Part shown: in pieces, positions 37,545-46,800 of the stretch
Layout of the letters: each line of letters starts with the position of its first letter
Numbering within the stretch: position 1 is the first letter of the stretch
Translations under genes and position numbers: made by a program
Notes under the pieces: model-generated
What the model saw: only the letters and a program-made list of their open reading frames with translations
Told to the model about the DNA's origin: nothing
Databases searched by the model: none
Assembly (NCBI GenBank): GCA_963729295.1
Contig: CAVSNJ010000025.1
Coordinates: 186,001 to 250,000, forward strand
DNA from: DATJLY01 sp963729295
GTDB lineage: Bacteria > Pseudomonadota > Alphaproteobacteria > ATCC43930 > CGMCC-115725
DNA: 64,000 bases
Direction: 5' to 3'

Positions 37545-39425
37545 ATGAGCGCGGCAAGCGCTCACTCTCTCCCGGACGAGGCAAGGGCGGAAGAGCCGCC
37601 GCACGACGAGCCTGCGCTCGGTCCGGCCGACGCGGCGCGCATCGCGCTGATCGCGGCAGCGGCGATCGCCGCCGGATTTTCGCTCCGATATGCCGGCTGG
37701 ATCGCCATTGTGGCGCTTGCCACCGGCGGCTGGCCCATCTACCGCGAAGCGTTCGAGAACCTCATCGAGCGGCGCATGACGATGGAGCTGTCGATGACGA
37801 TCGCGATCGTCGCGGCGGCCGCCATCGCACAGTTCTTCACGGCGCTCGTCATCACCCTCTTCGTGCTGGTGGCGGAAGTGCTGGAGCATATGACCGTGTC
37901 GCGCGGCCGGCGCGCGATCCGCGACGTGCTCGACTTCCTGCCGCGCGAGGTGGCGGTGCGGCGCGCCGGCGCGGTGCGCGAGGTCGCGGCCGCCGAGCTC
38001 AGCGCCGGCGATCTCATCCTCGTGGCGCCGGGCGGGCGCATCCCGGCCGATGGCGCGGTGATCGACGGCCATTCCTTCGTCGATCAGTCGCGCATCACCG
38101 GCGAGGCGCTCCCGTCCGAGAAGATGGCGGGCGCAAAAGTGTTCGCGGGTTCGATCAACCAGTCGGGCGCCTTGGAGATCCGCGCCGAGCGCGTGGGGCG
38201 CGACACGAGCTATGGCAAGATCATCGCGGCGGTGGAGAGCGCCGAGGAGAGCCGCGCACCGGTGCAGCGCTTGGCCGACCGGCTCGCCGGCTATCTCGTC
38301 TATTTCGCGCTCGGCGCCGCCGGCCTGACGCTCATCGTGACGCACGACATCGTCGCCACCATCGCCGTTATTATTGTGGCCGGCGCGTGCGGCATCGCCG
38401 CCGGGACGCCGCTCGCGATCCTGGGCGCGATCGGGCGCGCGGCGCGCATGGGCGCCATCGTGAAGGGCGGGCTGCCGCTCGAGATTCTGGGCCACGTCGA
38501 TACCGTGGTGCTCGACAAGACCGGGACGCTCACTTTCGGCCGACCCGAGGTGACGAGGATCGTGGCGGCGGACGGCATCGACGAGAGCGACGTGCTGGCG
38601 GCGGCGGCGAGCGCCGAGCTGCGCTCGGAACATCCGCTCGGCAAGACGATCGTCGCGGCCGCAGCAGCGTGCGGAGCACGGGCGGAGGAGCCGCAGCGTT
38701 TTGCCTACACGCCCGGCCGCGGAATCGCCGCGCAGTGCGCGGGCGCCCGGATCGTCGTCGGCAACCGCGCCTGGCTCGACGAGAACGGCATCGCGGGCGC
38801 AGGGGGCGAGCCCGCGGCGGGCGCCGAGATCCTGGTGGCGCGCGACGGGCGCTATCTCGGCGCGATCCTCATCTCCGATCGCGTGCGGCCCGAGGCCGCA
38901 GCGGCCATCGCCAATCTCAAGCGCATGGGCATCCGCACCATGCTGCTCACCGGCGACACGGAGACTGTCGCTCAGAGTGTCGCGGCGGAGCTTCGTCTCG
39001 ACGAGGCGGCGGCCGGGCTTCTGCCCGAGCAGAAACTCGCGCGGGTCGAGCGGCTTGTGGCGGCGGGCCGAAAAGTCGCGATGGTCGGCGACGGCATCAA
39101 CGACGCGCCCGCGCTGATCGCGGCCTCAGTCGGCGTCGCCATGGGATCGGGCACGGACGTCGCGCGCGAAAGCGCCGATGTGGTGCTGCTCGGCAACGAC
39201 CTTGCGCGCTTTGCCGAGATGGTGGCGTTGGCGCGGCGCACGCGCTTCATCATCTGGGAGAATTTCTACGGTACGATCGCGGTCGATCTCGTCGGCATGG
39301 CATTGGCCGCGACCGGCATCATCGGACCGCTCGTCGCGGCCTTCATCCATGTCGCCTCGGAGATGACCTTCATCCTCAATTCCGCGCGGCTTCTGCCGGC
39401 AGGTAGCCGTCAGTCAAGGTCCTGA
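37545..39425 (+). CDS. Heavy-metal P1B-type ATPase with atypical metal-site motifs
   Basis: A 626-aa inner-membrane metal-efflux ATPase. Actuator TGE (185-187), phosphorylation DKTGT (Asp324), nucleotide-domain HP (363-364) and GDGIND (515-520) are all present. There is no N-terminal heavy-metal-associated domain. The CPx site that normally reads CPC/SPC reads G-A-C282 (in 'GACGIAAGTP'), lacking the hallmark proline; the last membrane helix has 'IHVASEMTFILN', whose His602 aligns with the His of the HEGGT motif in cobalt-type P1B-4 pumps. Cobalt/nickel export is inferred. It overlaps the convergent peroxidase gene by 50 nt. Confidence 0.88.
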   Translation: MSAASAHSLPDEARAEEPPHDEPALGPADAARIALIAAAAIAAGFSLRYAGWIAIVALATGGWPIYREAFENLIERRMTMELSMTIAIVAAAAIAQFFTALVITLFVLVAEVLEHMTVSRGRRAIRDVLDFLPREVAVRRAGAVREVAAAELSAGDLILVAPGGRIPADGAVIDGHSFVDQSRITGEALPSEKMAGAKVFAGSINQSGALEIRAERVGRDTSYGKIIAAVESAEESRAPVQRLADRLAGYLVYFALGAAGLTLIVTHDIVATIAVIIVAGACGIAAGTPLAILGAIGRAARMGAIVKGGLPLEILGHVDTVVLDKTGTLTFGRPEVTRIVAADGIDESDVLAAAASAELRSEHPLGKTIVAAAAACGARAEEPQRFAYTPGRGIAAQCAGARIVVGNRAWLDENGIAGAGGEPAAGAEILVARDGRYLGAILISDRVRPEAAAAIANLKRMGIRTMLLTGDTETVAQSVAAELRLDEAAAGLLPEQKLARVERLVAAGRKVAMVGDGINDAPALIAASVGVAMGSGTDVARESADVVLLGNDLARFAEMVALARRTRFIIWENFYGTIAVDLVGMALAATGIIGPLVAAFIHVASEMTFILNSARLLPAGSRQSRS

Positions 39426-40578
39426 GGAAGGCGACGATGTCGTCGATCTCGCGGTCGTCGAGCGCGGGCGCCGCGCCGGGCGCGCGGTCGAACGGCGGCT
39501 CGCGATTGACGTTGCCAGCATATTCGGGCGGCAGGTCGTCGTATTTCCGCACGGTTCCGTCGGCGTTGCGCGGATACCATTTCGCCGGATCGGTATCGCG
39601 CGACGCATAGAACGCGACGGCATCGCGCAGAGCGTGGAAGACGCCATTGTGGAAGAAGCTTTGGCGCAGCGCGACGTTGCGCAGGGAAGACGTCATGAAC
39701 ATGCCGCAATAATCCTTGCGGCTCGCGAGATCGGTGCGGAGCGGACCGCACAGGCCGAGATCGAAATAGGCGGGATCGGCGTTGGCCGGGATGTCGCGGT
39801 TCCTCGGCGCGGCGACGGCGGCGAAGCCGTAGTCGGTGAATTGCGGCGGCCGCCCGTCGGCGCCGCGCTCGCTGATGTGGCAGTGGGCGCAGTTGCCCTT
39901 CACCGGGTCCTCGAAGAGCGTGCGCCCGTGCGCTTCCTCGGGCGTGAGCGCGGCCTTGCCGGCCAAAACCGCGTCATATTTGCTGCTGTAGGGATAAAAA
40001 TTCCGCGCATCCTGCTCGAAGGTTTCGAGCGCGGCGAGGATCGCCGCGAACGGATCCTTGGAAATGCGGCGGAGCGGGGTGCCATAGCCCGCGTCGCGCG
40101 CGCGTGCGACGATCGCGGCGGGATCGCGGTTCGCCATCTCGTAGGGCGACATGAGCGGAAAGCGCGCCTGGTCGCGGCCGCGATCGACGCGCCCGTCCCA
40201 GGTGAGGCCGCCGGTCGGGCCGTTGTCGACGCTCTCGTTGCCGGAGTCGTCGGAATCGAAGAAATGCTCGCTAAATTGCGGGATGACCTGGAGATATTTG
40301 AGCGACGGCACGGCGCGCACGCCGCTCTGACGCAGGTCGGCGCCGCCCAATTCGACCGCGCGCGCATCGGCCGGCCCGAAGGCGTGCGCCGGGTCGTGAC
40401 AGGTGGCGCACGACATCTTGCCCGAGGCCGAAAGCGCGGACTCGAAGAAAAGCCTTCGGCCGAGCGCGCTCATCGCCGCGGCGCGGGCGTAAGCGTCTGG
40501 CCGCGACAGTCCTTGCGCCGCGGCGCCGGCGGCGGCGAGCGTCGCGAGGCAGCATGCGAGTAGAAGGCAAAGCCGCAT
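39376..40578 (-). CDS. Di-heme cytochrome c peroxidase family protein
   Basis: A 400-aa exported protein with a signal peptide (~residues 1-22) and two c-type haem sites, CATCH (57-61) and CAHCH (230-234), in the layout of bacterial CcpA/MauG-type di-heme peroxidases. These reduce hydrogen peroxide in the periplasm or carry out oxidations on partner proteins. The sequence carries 'FFESALSASGKMSCATCHDPAHAFG' and 'FMTSSLRNVALRQSFFHNGVF', typical of this family. Start ATG 40578 was chosen. It is divergent from the AcpA-type phosphatase. Confidence 0.9.
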   Translation of the reverse strand: MRLCLLLACCLATLAAAGAAAQGLSRPDAYARAAAMSALGRRLFFESALSASGKMSCATCHDPAHAFGPADARAVELGGADLRQSGVRAVPSLKYLQVIPQFSEHFFDSDDSGNESVDNGPTGGLTWDGRVDRGRDQARFPLMSPYEMANRDPAAIVARARDAGYGTPLRRISKDPFAAILAALETFEQDARNFYPYSSKYDAVLAGKAALTPEEAHGRTLFEDPVKGNCAHCHISERGADGRPPQFTDYGFAAVAAPRNRDIPANADPAYFDLGLCGPLRTDLASRKDYCGMFMTSSLRNVALRQSFFHNGVFHALRDAVAFYASRDTDPAKWYPRNADGTVRKYDDLPPEYAGNVNREPPFDRAPGAAPALDDREIDDIVAFLRTLTDGYLPAEAARN

Positions 40579-40689
40579 GGCACCAGAATGGACGACGCGC
40601 ACGCGCCGTGCCAGCCTCGCGCGCTGTCACAAAACTGTCGCGCAGCGGCTGCTAGAAAGCGGCGCCCGCGGAAAGAGGGGGGGAAGGTT

Positions 40690-42231
40690 ATGGTCCTGCG
40701 CGGTTTTCTGGCGGCGCTCGCGGCCGCGACGAGCCTCACCGCGGCGCATGCCGCCGACGCGCCGCACGGCATCGATCGCATCGACACGCTCGTCGTGATC
40801 TATGCCGAGAACCGCAGCTTCGACAATCTCTACGGCTTCTTTCCCGGCGCCAACGGATTGCAGCATGTCGCGCGCGCGAAATCCGAGCAGCGCGACCGCG
40901 ACGGCACGGTCATGACGGAGCTGCCGCGGATCTGGAAGAACCTGACCGCGCCCGGCGTCACGCCGGTCATCACCGAGGCGATGACCGCACATATGCCGAA
41001 CCGACCCTTCGCGATCGACGATCCCAAGGGCTTCAACGAGCCGATCACCGTCATTCACCGCGACCTGTGGCACCGCTTCTACGAGGAGCAGATGCAGTTG
41101 GACGGCGGCAGGAACGACAAGTTCGCGGCCTGGGCAGATTCAGGCGGACTCGTCATGGGACATTACCAGGGCGGTGCGAAACCGCCGCTCTGGGCGATCG
41201 CGCGGCGCTATACGCTCGCCGACAATTTCTTCCAGGGTGCGTTCGGCGGCTCGTTCCTCAATCACTTCTGGCTGATCTGCGCCTGCACGCCGGTCTATCC
41301 CGATGCCGCCACGAGCCCGGCGAAGCCCGCGATCGCCGCGGTCGACGCGGACGGCGTCTCGCTCACCGTGACGGCGAACTCGCCGAAATCGGCGCTCGAC
41401 GGCGTGCCCGATTTCGTGGCGGACGGCAACATCACGCCCGACGGATACGCCGTCAACACAATGCAGCCGCCCTATCAGCCGAGCCACAACAAGCCGGCGC
41501 AAGGGGCCGATTCCGCGCTCGCCGATCCAACACAGCCGGACACGCTGCCGCCGCAAACCGTCGCGACGATCGGCGATCTTCTGTCCGCGAAAGGCGTCGC
41601 ATGGGCCTGGTACGCAGGCGCGTGGCAGGCGACGCTCGACGGCAAGAATGCTTTCCCCGTGCCGAATTTCCAGTTCCATCATCAGCCCTTCAACTACATG
41701 GCCGATCTCGCGCCAGGCACGCCAGCGCGTGCCGAGCATCTGCGCGACGGCGGCATGAACGGCGCGCTGTTCCTGAAGGCGATCGACGACGGCACCCTGC
41801 CGCCGGTGACGTTCTACAAGCCGCAGGGGAACTTGAACGAGCATGGCGGCTATGCCGACGTTGCCGCGGGCGATGCGCACATCGCCGAGCTCATCGCGCA
41901 TCTCCAGAAGAGCAAGCAGTGGGCGCACATGCTCGTCGTCGTGACGTATGACGAGAACGGCGGCTTCTGGGACCACGCGGCGCCGCCCAAGGCCGACCGC
42001 TGGGGACCGGGAAACCGCATTCCCGCGATCATCGTCTCGCCGTTCGCGCGGCGCGGCTACGTCGATCACACGCAGTATGACACGACCTCGATCCTGCGCT
42101 TCATCACCCGGCGCTGGAAGCTGCCGGTGCTGCCCGGGCTCGCGGCGCGCGACAAGGCGCTCGCCGCTCATGGCAATCCGCCGATGGGCGACCTGACGCA
42201 CGCGCTCGTCTTCGCGGCACAGAAGAGCTAG
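40690..42231 (+). CDS. Exported phosphoesterase of the AcpA/phospholipase C family
   Basis: A 513-aa protein with a signal peptide (~residues 1-21) and a phosphoesterase domain related to acid phosphatase AcpA and phospholipase C: 'IDTLVVIYAENRSFDNLYGFFPG' (metal site Glu-Asn), 'NDKFAAWADSGGLVMGHY', 'TLADNFFQGAFGGSFLNHFWLICAC', 'VVVTYDENGGFWDHAAPP' (second metal site) and 'IPAIIVSPFARRGYVDH'. The substrate may be a phosphomonoester or phospholipid. It lies 111 nt from the divergent peroxidase start. Confidence 0.87.
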   Translation: MVLRGFLAALAAATSLTAAHAADAPHGIDRIDTLVVIYAENRSFDNLYGFFPGANGLQHVARAKSEQRDRDGTVMTELPRIWKNLTAPGVTPVITEAMTAHMPNRPFAIDDPKGFNEPITVIHRDLWHRFYEEQMQLDGGRNDKFAAWADSGGLVMGHYQGGAKPPLWAIARRYTLADNFFQGAFGGSFLNHFWLICACTPVYPDAATSPAKPAIAAVDADGVSLTVTANSPKSALDGVPDFVADGNITPDGYAVNTMQPPYQPSHNKPAQGADSALADPTQPDTLPPQTVATIGDLLSAKGVAWAWYAGAWQATLDGKNAFPVPNFQFHHQPFNYMADLAPGTPARAEHLRDGGMNGALFLKAIDDGTLPPVTFYKPQGNLNEHGGYADVAAGDAHIAELIAHLQKSKQWAHMLVVVTYDENGGFWDHAAPPKADRWGPGNRIPAIIVSPFARRGYVDHTQYDTTSILRFITRRWKLPVLPGLAARDKALAAHGNPPMGDLTHALVFAAQKS

Positions 42232-42240
42232 GCACGAGGC

Positions 42241-42269
42241 CCCTCTCGGCCGCTCGCGGGCGGAGAGGG
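42241..42269. repeat. Short inverted repeat after the phosphatase gene
   Basis: CCCTCTC, 15-nt loop, GAGAGGG, starting 9 nt after the stop. No T-tract follows. It may act as a weak terminator or mRNA end. Confidence 0.35.
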
Positions 42270-42344
42270 CGTTAGCGCAAGCGGCTTGCGAATTGGGCCG
42301 CGATGTGTTTGGGTCGCGCAAAATCCTTGTGCGCGCGGACCCGA

Positions 42345-43028
42345 ATGCCAATTCTCGTCAGTCTTCTTGCCTTCGCCGTGACGCTCGCGGGCGGACTTTT
42401 CGCGCTCCGGATCGAGCGGTACATGGCGCTCGTCCTCGCGTTCAGCGCCGGCGCCGTCATCGGCGTGGCGCTTTTCGACCTGCTGCCGGAAGCGCTCGAA
42501 TTGAGCCGCAACGTCTCGCTCGTCTTCGTGCTCGTCGCGGCGGGATACGCCGCCTATCACCTCATCGACAAGAGCGTCGCGCACAGCGCGCATCGGGGCG
42601 CGCTCGGCGGGCTTACGCTCTCGCTGCACAGCTTTCTCGATGGGCTCTCGATCGGCGTCTCGTTCCAGGTTTCGGCGGCGGCCGGTGCGGTCGTGGCGGT
42701 GGGGGTGGTTGTGCACGATCTCTGCGACGGCATCAACACGGTGACGGTGGTGCGGCGCGCGGGCGCCGACGACAGCGCCGCGCGACGCTGGCTTTTCGCC
42801 GACGCGCTGGCGCCGGTTCTGGGCGCGGCCGCAGGCTGGTCGCTCGGTCTTTCCGGCAGCACGCTCGGTTTCGCCTTGGGCCTCTTCGCCGGGTTCTTCC
42901 TCTATATCGGCGCGAGCAACCTTTTGCCCGCGGCGAGCGACCATCCCGACGCCGGCCTTGCCGCGGGCTTTGCCACGATCCTCGGCATGATGACGCTCTA
43001 TGCCGCGGTGCGCCTGGCGCAGCTTTAG
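42345..43028 (+). CDS. ZIP-family metal transporter
   Basis: A 227-aa membrane protein with about 7-8 hydrophobic helices and the ZIP-type amphipathic motif 'HSFLDGLSIGVSF' plus 'VVVHDLCDGINTVTVV', both carrying the His/Asp residues that form the transport site. ZIP proteins import zinc or other divalent metals; some alphaproteobacterial members work in either direction. ATG 42345 starts just before the first membrane helix; ATG 42303 is an alternative. It stands alone between the phosphatase and the ThDP operon. Confidence 0.87.
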   Translation: MPILVSLLAFAVTLAGGLFALRIERYMALVLAFSAGAVIGVALFDLLPEALELSRNVSLVFVLVAAGYAAYHLIDKSVAHSAHRGALGGLTLSLHSFLDGLSIGVSFQVSAAAGAVVAVGVVVHDLCDGINTVTVVRRAGADDSAARRWLFADALAPVLGAAAGWSLGLSGSTLGFALGLFAGFFLYIGASNLLPAASDHPDAGLAAGFATILGMMTLYAAVRLAQL

Positions 43029-43115
43029 CCCCCCGCAACAAACCCCTTTCCCGAGCGGGACGGGGCGCGGCAATATCCAGCCAACCCTAGGAAATAAAGA
43101 CGCGGAGGACTTCTG

Positions 43116-44927
43116 ATGAAAAAGGTCGATTTCGCCAACGAGCCGCAAGGCATGGAAAAGCCGCTGCCGTCCGAGGGCAAGACGCATTGGGGCAGCGACG
43201 CCATGGCCGAGGTGATCCGCGCCCTCGACATTCCCTATGTCGCGCTCAATCCCGGCTCGTCCTACCGGGGCCTGCACGACAGCCTCGTCAACAAGCTCGG
43301 CAACGAGCGGCCGCAAATGCTGCTCTGCCTGCACGAGGAGGCGGCGGTGGCGATCGCCCATGGCTGGGCCAAGGTCACGGAAAAGCCGATGCTCGCCGTC
43401 GTCCATGCCAATGTGGGCCTGATGCACGGCTCGATGGCGGTCTACAACGCCTGGTGCGACCGCGCGCCGCTGGTGCTCCTGGGCGCCAACGGGCCCCAGG
43501 ACGCGAGCCTGCGCCGGCCGTGGATCGACTGGATCCACACCACGCGCGACAACGGCGCCTTCATCCGCAACTTCACCAAGTGGGACGACCAGCCGGCCTC
43601 GATCGGCGCCGCCTATGAGTCGATCCTGCGCGCACGCAAGATCGCGGCGACGAGCCCCAAGGGCCCGACCTATGTCGTGCTCGATGTCGGCCTTCAGGAA
43701 ATAAAGCTCGAGGCTGCGCCGACCGTGCCCGAGACGAAGCGCTATCTGCCGCCCGAGGCGGTCGGCCCGTCGCCGCAGCAGGCCGAGGCCGCGGCGAAAA
43801 TCCTTTTGGAGGCCGAGCGGCCGCTCATCCTCATGGGCCGCGTCAGCCGCAGCGAAAGCGCCTGGGCCGAGCGCATCAAGCTTGCCGAGACGCTGGGCGC
43901 CGTGGTGCTCACCGATTTGAAGCTTGCCGCGGCCTTCCCGACCGACCATCCGCTCCTGGGCTCGCCTCCGGGCACGTTCCAGGGCGGCGTCGGTGGCGAG
44001 CTCGTACGCACGGCCGACGCGATCCTGCTGCTCGACTGGGTCGATGCCGCGGGCACGTTCAAGAGCACCTACAAGAACGAGCGCGTCGGCGCGACGATCA
44101 TCAACGTCTCGCTCGACCAGCATCTGCATCGCGGCTGGGCCATGGACTATCAGGGGCTGCCGCCGATCGATCTCCAGATCATGGCGGACACCGATCCGAC
44201 CGCGGGCGCGATCCTGGCTGCCGCGAGCAAGTTGGGCGGGCGCAAGAAGCCGTCATGGCCGAACAGAAAGCCGTTCCAGCGCCAGCAGGTCGCGATGGGC
44301 GACGCGGCCGGATCGATCGCCGTGCCGATGCTCGCGAACGCGATGCAGCAGGCGGTCGCGGGCCGCACCATCAGCCTCATCCGCCATCCGCTGTCGTGGG
44401 CGGGCCATCTGTGGCCGATGAAGCATCCCTTGGATCACCTCGGCAGCGACGGCGGCGGCGGCGTCGGCTCGGGCCCCGGCACGACCGTGGGCGCGGCGCT
44501 CGCGCTGCGCGGCACCGGACGCCTCCCGGTCGCGATCCTGGGCGATGGCGATTTCATGATGGGCAACAGCGCCATCTGGACCGCGGTCCATTACCGCATC
44601 CCGTTCCTCGCAGTCATCGCCAACAATCGCTCCTTCTACAACGACGAGCTGCACCAGGAGCGCATGGCGAAGGAGCGCGGCCGGCCGGTCGAGAACAAGT
44701 GGATCGGCCAGCAGATGAAGGGACCGGAGATCGATTTCGCCATGATCGCGCGGGCGCAGGGCGCAACCGGCTTCGGCCCCGTGACGAAGCTCGGCGATCT
44801 TGCCGGCACGCTCGAGAAGGCGGTGAAGGCCGCCGAGGCGGGCGAGGTCGTGGTGGTCGATGTCCGGGTCGAGCCCGGCTACGACCAGGCCTCCTCGGCT
44901 GCGATCACGCGCGCGCCCGGCACCTGA
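43116..44927 (+). CDS. Thiamine-diphosphate-dependent enzyme (ALS/decarboxylase family)
   Basis: A 603-aa ThDP enzyme with three domains: PYR (~25-190; catalytic Glu74 in 'CLHEEAAVAIAHGW'), a central domain (~205-345) and PP (~395-585) with the cofactor-binding 'GDGDFMMGNSAIWTAVHY...ANNRSFYND'. It resembles acetolactate synthase and benzoylformate/sulfopyruvate-type decarboxylases, but substrate residues do not allow a specific assignment. A GGAGGAC ribosome-binding site precedes ATG 43116. It is the first gene of a tight operon with a NitT/TauT-type ABC importer (6-nt gap), so it probably acts on the imported compound. Confidence 0.88.
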   Translation: MKKVDFANEPQGMEKPLPSEGKTHWGSDAMAEVIRALDIPYVALNPGSSYRGLHDSLVNKLGNERPQMLLCLHEEAAVAIAHGWAKVTEKPMLAVVHANVGLMHGSMAVYNAWCDRAPLVLLGANGPQDASLRRPWIDWIHTTRDNGAFIRNFTKWDDQPASIGAAYESILRARKIAATSPKGPTYVVLDVGLQEIKLEAAPTVPETKRYLPPEAVGPSPQQAEAAAKILLEAERPLILMGRVSRSESAWAERIKLAETLGAVVLTDLKLAAAFPTDHPLLGSPPGTFQGGVGGELVRTADAILLLDWVDAAGTFKSTYKNERVGATIINVSLDQHLHRGWAMDYQGLPPIDLQIMADTDPTAGAILAAASKLGGRKKPSWPNRKPFQRQQVAMGDAAGSIAVPMLANAMQQAVAGRTISLIRHPLSWAGHLWPMKHPLDHLGSDGGGGVGSGPGTTVGAALALRGTGRLPVAILGDGDFMMGNSAIWTAVHYRIPFLAVIANNRSFYNDELHQERMAKERGRPVENKWIGQQMKGPEIDFAMIARAQGATGFGPVTKLGDLAGTLEKAVKAAEAGEVVVVDVRVEPGYDQASSAAITRAPGT

Positions 44928-44933
44928 GCCGCG

Positions 44934-45794
44934 ATGAGCCTGACCGAGCTCGCCGCTTCCGGATCGGCGGGAGCGGTGCAGCCGCTTCTCGACGTGGCGA
45001 ACATCTCGAAGCGGTTCGAGACCGGCGGCGGGCTCATCCACGCCCTCGACAACGTCTCGCTCGAGGTGCGCCAGGGCGAGTTCGTCGCCGTGATCGGGCC
45101 GTCTGGCTGCGGCAAGTCGACGCTCTTCAACATCATCGGCGGGCTCATCGACGAGTATGACGGGACGGTGCGGGTCGCGGGCACGGCGATCAGCGGCTCG
45201 CACCGCGAGATCGGCATGGTGTTCCAGGAGGAATCGACCTTCCCCTGGCGCACCACGATCGAGAACGTGGTGTTTCCGCTGGAAGCCGCGGGGATGCCGA
45301 AGGCCGAGCGGCTCGAGCGCGCCGGGGCGCTGGTCCGCCTCGTCGGGCTCGAAGGGTTCGAGAACCGCTATCCGGCCGAGCTTTCGGGCGGCATGCGCCA
45401 GCGCACGGCGCTTGCCCGCACGCTGGCCTTCGAGCCCAAGATACTGCTGATGGACGAGCCGTTCGCCGCCTTGGACGAACAGACGCGGCTGCTGCTCGGC
45501 GACAAGCTCTTGCAGATCCAGGCGCAGTTGAAGCAGACGACGCTCCTCATCACGCACAACATCGCCGAAGCCGTGCAGCTTGCCGACCGCGTCGTGGTGA
45601 TGACCTATCGGCCGGGACGGGTGAAGCGCGTCGTCGCGATCGATCTGCCGCGACCGCGCACGTCGGAGATCATCGGCAGCGACAAGTTCGGCCGCTGCGT
45701 CGCGACGATCTGGGCCGATCTGCGCGAGGAGGCCTCGAAAGGCCTCAGCGAAAGCGAATCTTTGGCCGCGCGCACGCCGGGGAGGGAGACGTGA
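44934..45794 (+). CDS. ABC transporter ATP-binding protein (NitT/TauT type)
   Basis: A 286-aa cytoplasmic ATPase with Walker A GPSGCGKST, Q-loop 'VFQEES', signature LSGGM, Walker B 'ILLMDEPFAALD' and H-loop 'LLITHNIAEA'. Similarity is to SsuB/TauB/NrtD-type ATPases that energise uptake of sulfonates, nitrate, pyrimidine precursors and related acids. It is the only ATPase in the operon and must serve both permeases. Its stop overlaps the next gene by 4 nt. Confidence 0.94.
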   Translation: MSLTELAASGSAGAVQPLLDVANISKRFETGGGLIHALDNVSLEVRQGEFVAVIGPSGCGKSTLFNIIGGLIDEYDGTVRVAGTAISGSHREIGMVFQEESTFPWRTTIENVVFPLEAAGMPKAERLERAGALVRLVGLEGFENRYPAELSGGMRQRTALARTLAFEPKILLMDEPFAALDEQTRLLLGDKLLQIQAQLKQTTLLITHNIAEAVQLADRVVVMTYRPGRVKRVVAIDLPRPRTSEIIGSDKFGRCVATIWADLREEASKGLSESESLAARTPGRET

Positions 45795-46789
45795 GGCGGG
45801 TTCATGGAGTGGCATTGGCGCTGGCGGCGCTTACGAGCGCAAGCGCGGCGCACGCGGCCGACAAGGTCTCGATCGGCCAGGTCGTGAGCATCGCCCAGTC
45901 GCCCTATTACGTCGCGGTCGAGAAAGGCTACGTGGCGAAGGAGGGGATCGAGCTCGATTCCGGCAATTTCCGCGGCGCGCAGGAAATGACATCCTCGCTC
46001 GCGACCGGGCAGCTCGACGTCGGATTGGGCGCGTTCAGCGCCGGCTCCTTCAATGCCGCCAGCGAAGGGCTCGACCTTCGCGCGGTCGCGGCCCTGGGAT
46101 TTCAACCGAGCCCGGTGATCGCGACGCCGCCGCTCGTGCGCAAGGATTTGTGGGACAGCGGCGCCGTCCGCAGCGGCAAGGACCTGAGAGGCCGCAAGGT
46201 CGCGGTCAATGTTCCCGGCTCGACGCCCGAATACGACCTGTCGCTCATCCTCGAGAAATACGGCATGAGCCTGAAGGACGTGGACGAGACCATGCTGGGC
46301 TTCCCGCAGATGGTGGTGGCGCTCGGCAACAAGGCGGTCGACATGGCGTTCGTCACCGCGCCCTTCCAGGCGATCCCGCTGCGCGACGGCACCGCCGTCC
46401 TGTTGCAGCCCGAGGCGGGCGTCACCGCGGGCGACATCACCACGGTCGTGTTCTTCAGCGGCAAGTTTTTGCGCGAGCGGACGGATGTCGGCGTGCGCTT
46501 TCTGCGCGCGCTGATCGAGGGCGCGCGCGAGACGCAAGGGGCCTACAGCAAAGACCCGGCGACGGCGCAGCTCCTCGCCAAGGCGACGGGCCTGAAGCTC
46601 GCCGACATCGAGGACAGCATCCCGTTCGAGTTCGATCCCAAGCTCGACATCGACAAGTTCCAGGACAGCATCCGCCGCGAGGAAAAGCAGCACATGCGCG
46701 ACGGCCGCCTCGACTACACCAAGCCGCTAGCGATGGACCGCCTCATCGACGACACTCCGCTCAAGAAGGCGATCGCCGGCCTCAAATGA
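45791..46789 (+). CDS. ABC transporter substrate-binding protein 1 (NMT1/SsuA-like)
   Basis: A 332-aa exported binding protein with an N-terminal signal peptide (~residues 1-24, ending AAHA). The NMT1/ThiY/SsuA fold is visible: 'IAQSPYYVAVEKGYVAKEGIEL', 'MTSSLATGQLDVGLGAFSAG' and 'VNVPGSTPEYDLSLILEKYGM'. It begins at GTG 45791, overlapping the ATPase gene. The ligand is unknown. It differs clearly from the second binding protein next to it, so the two may have distinct ligands. Confidence 0.9.
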   Translation: MRRVHGVALALAALTSASAAHAADKVSIGQVVSIAQSPYYVAVEKGYVAKEGIELDSGNFRGAQEMTSSLATGQLDVGLGAFSAGSFNAASEGLDLRAVAALGFQPSPVIATPPLVRKDLWDSGAVRSGKDLRGRKVAVNVPGSTPEYDLSLILEKYGMSLKDVDETMLGFPQMVVALGNKAVDMAFVTAPFQAIPLRDGTAVLLQPEAGVTAGDITTVVFFSGKFLRERTDVGVRFLRALIEGARETQGAYSKDPATAQLLAKATGLKLADIEDSIPFEFDPKLDIDKFQDSIRREEKQHMRDGRLDYTKPLAMDRLIDDTPLKKAIAGLK

Positions 46790-46800
46790 AACAGGAGAAT

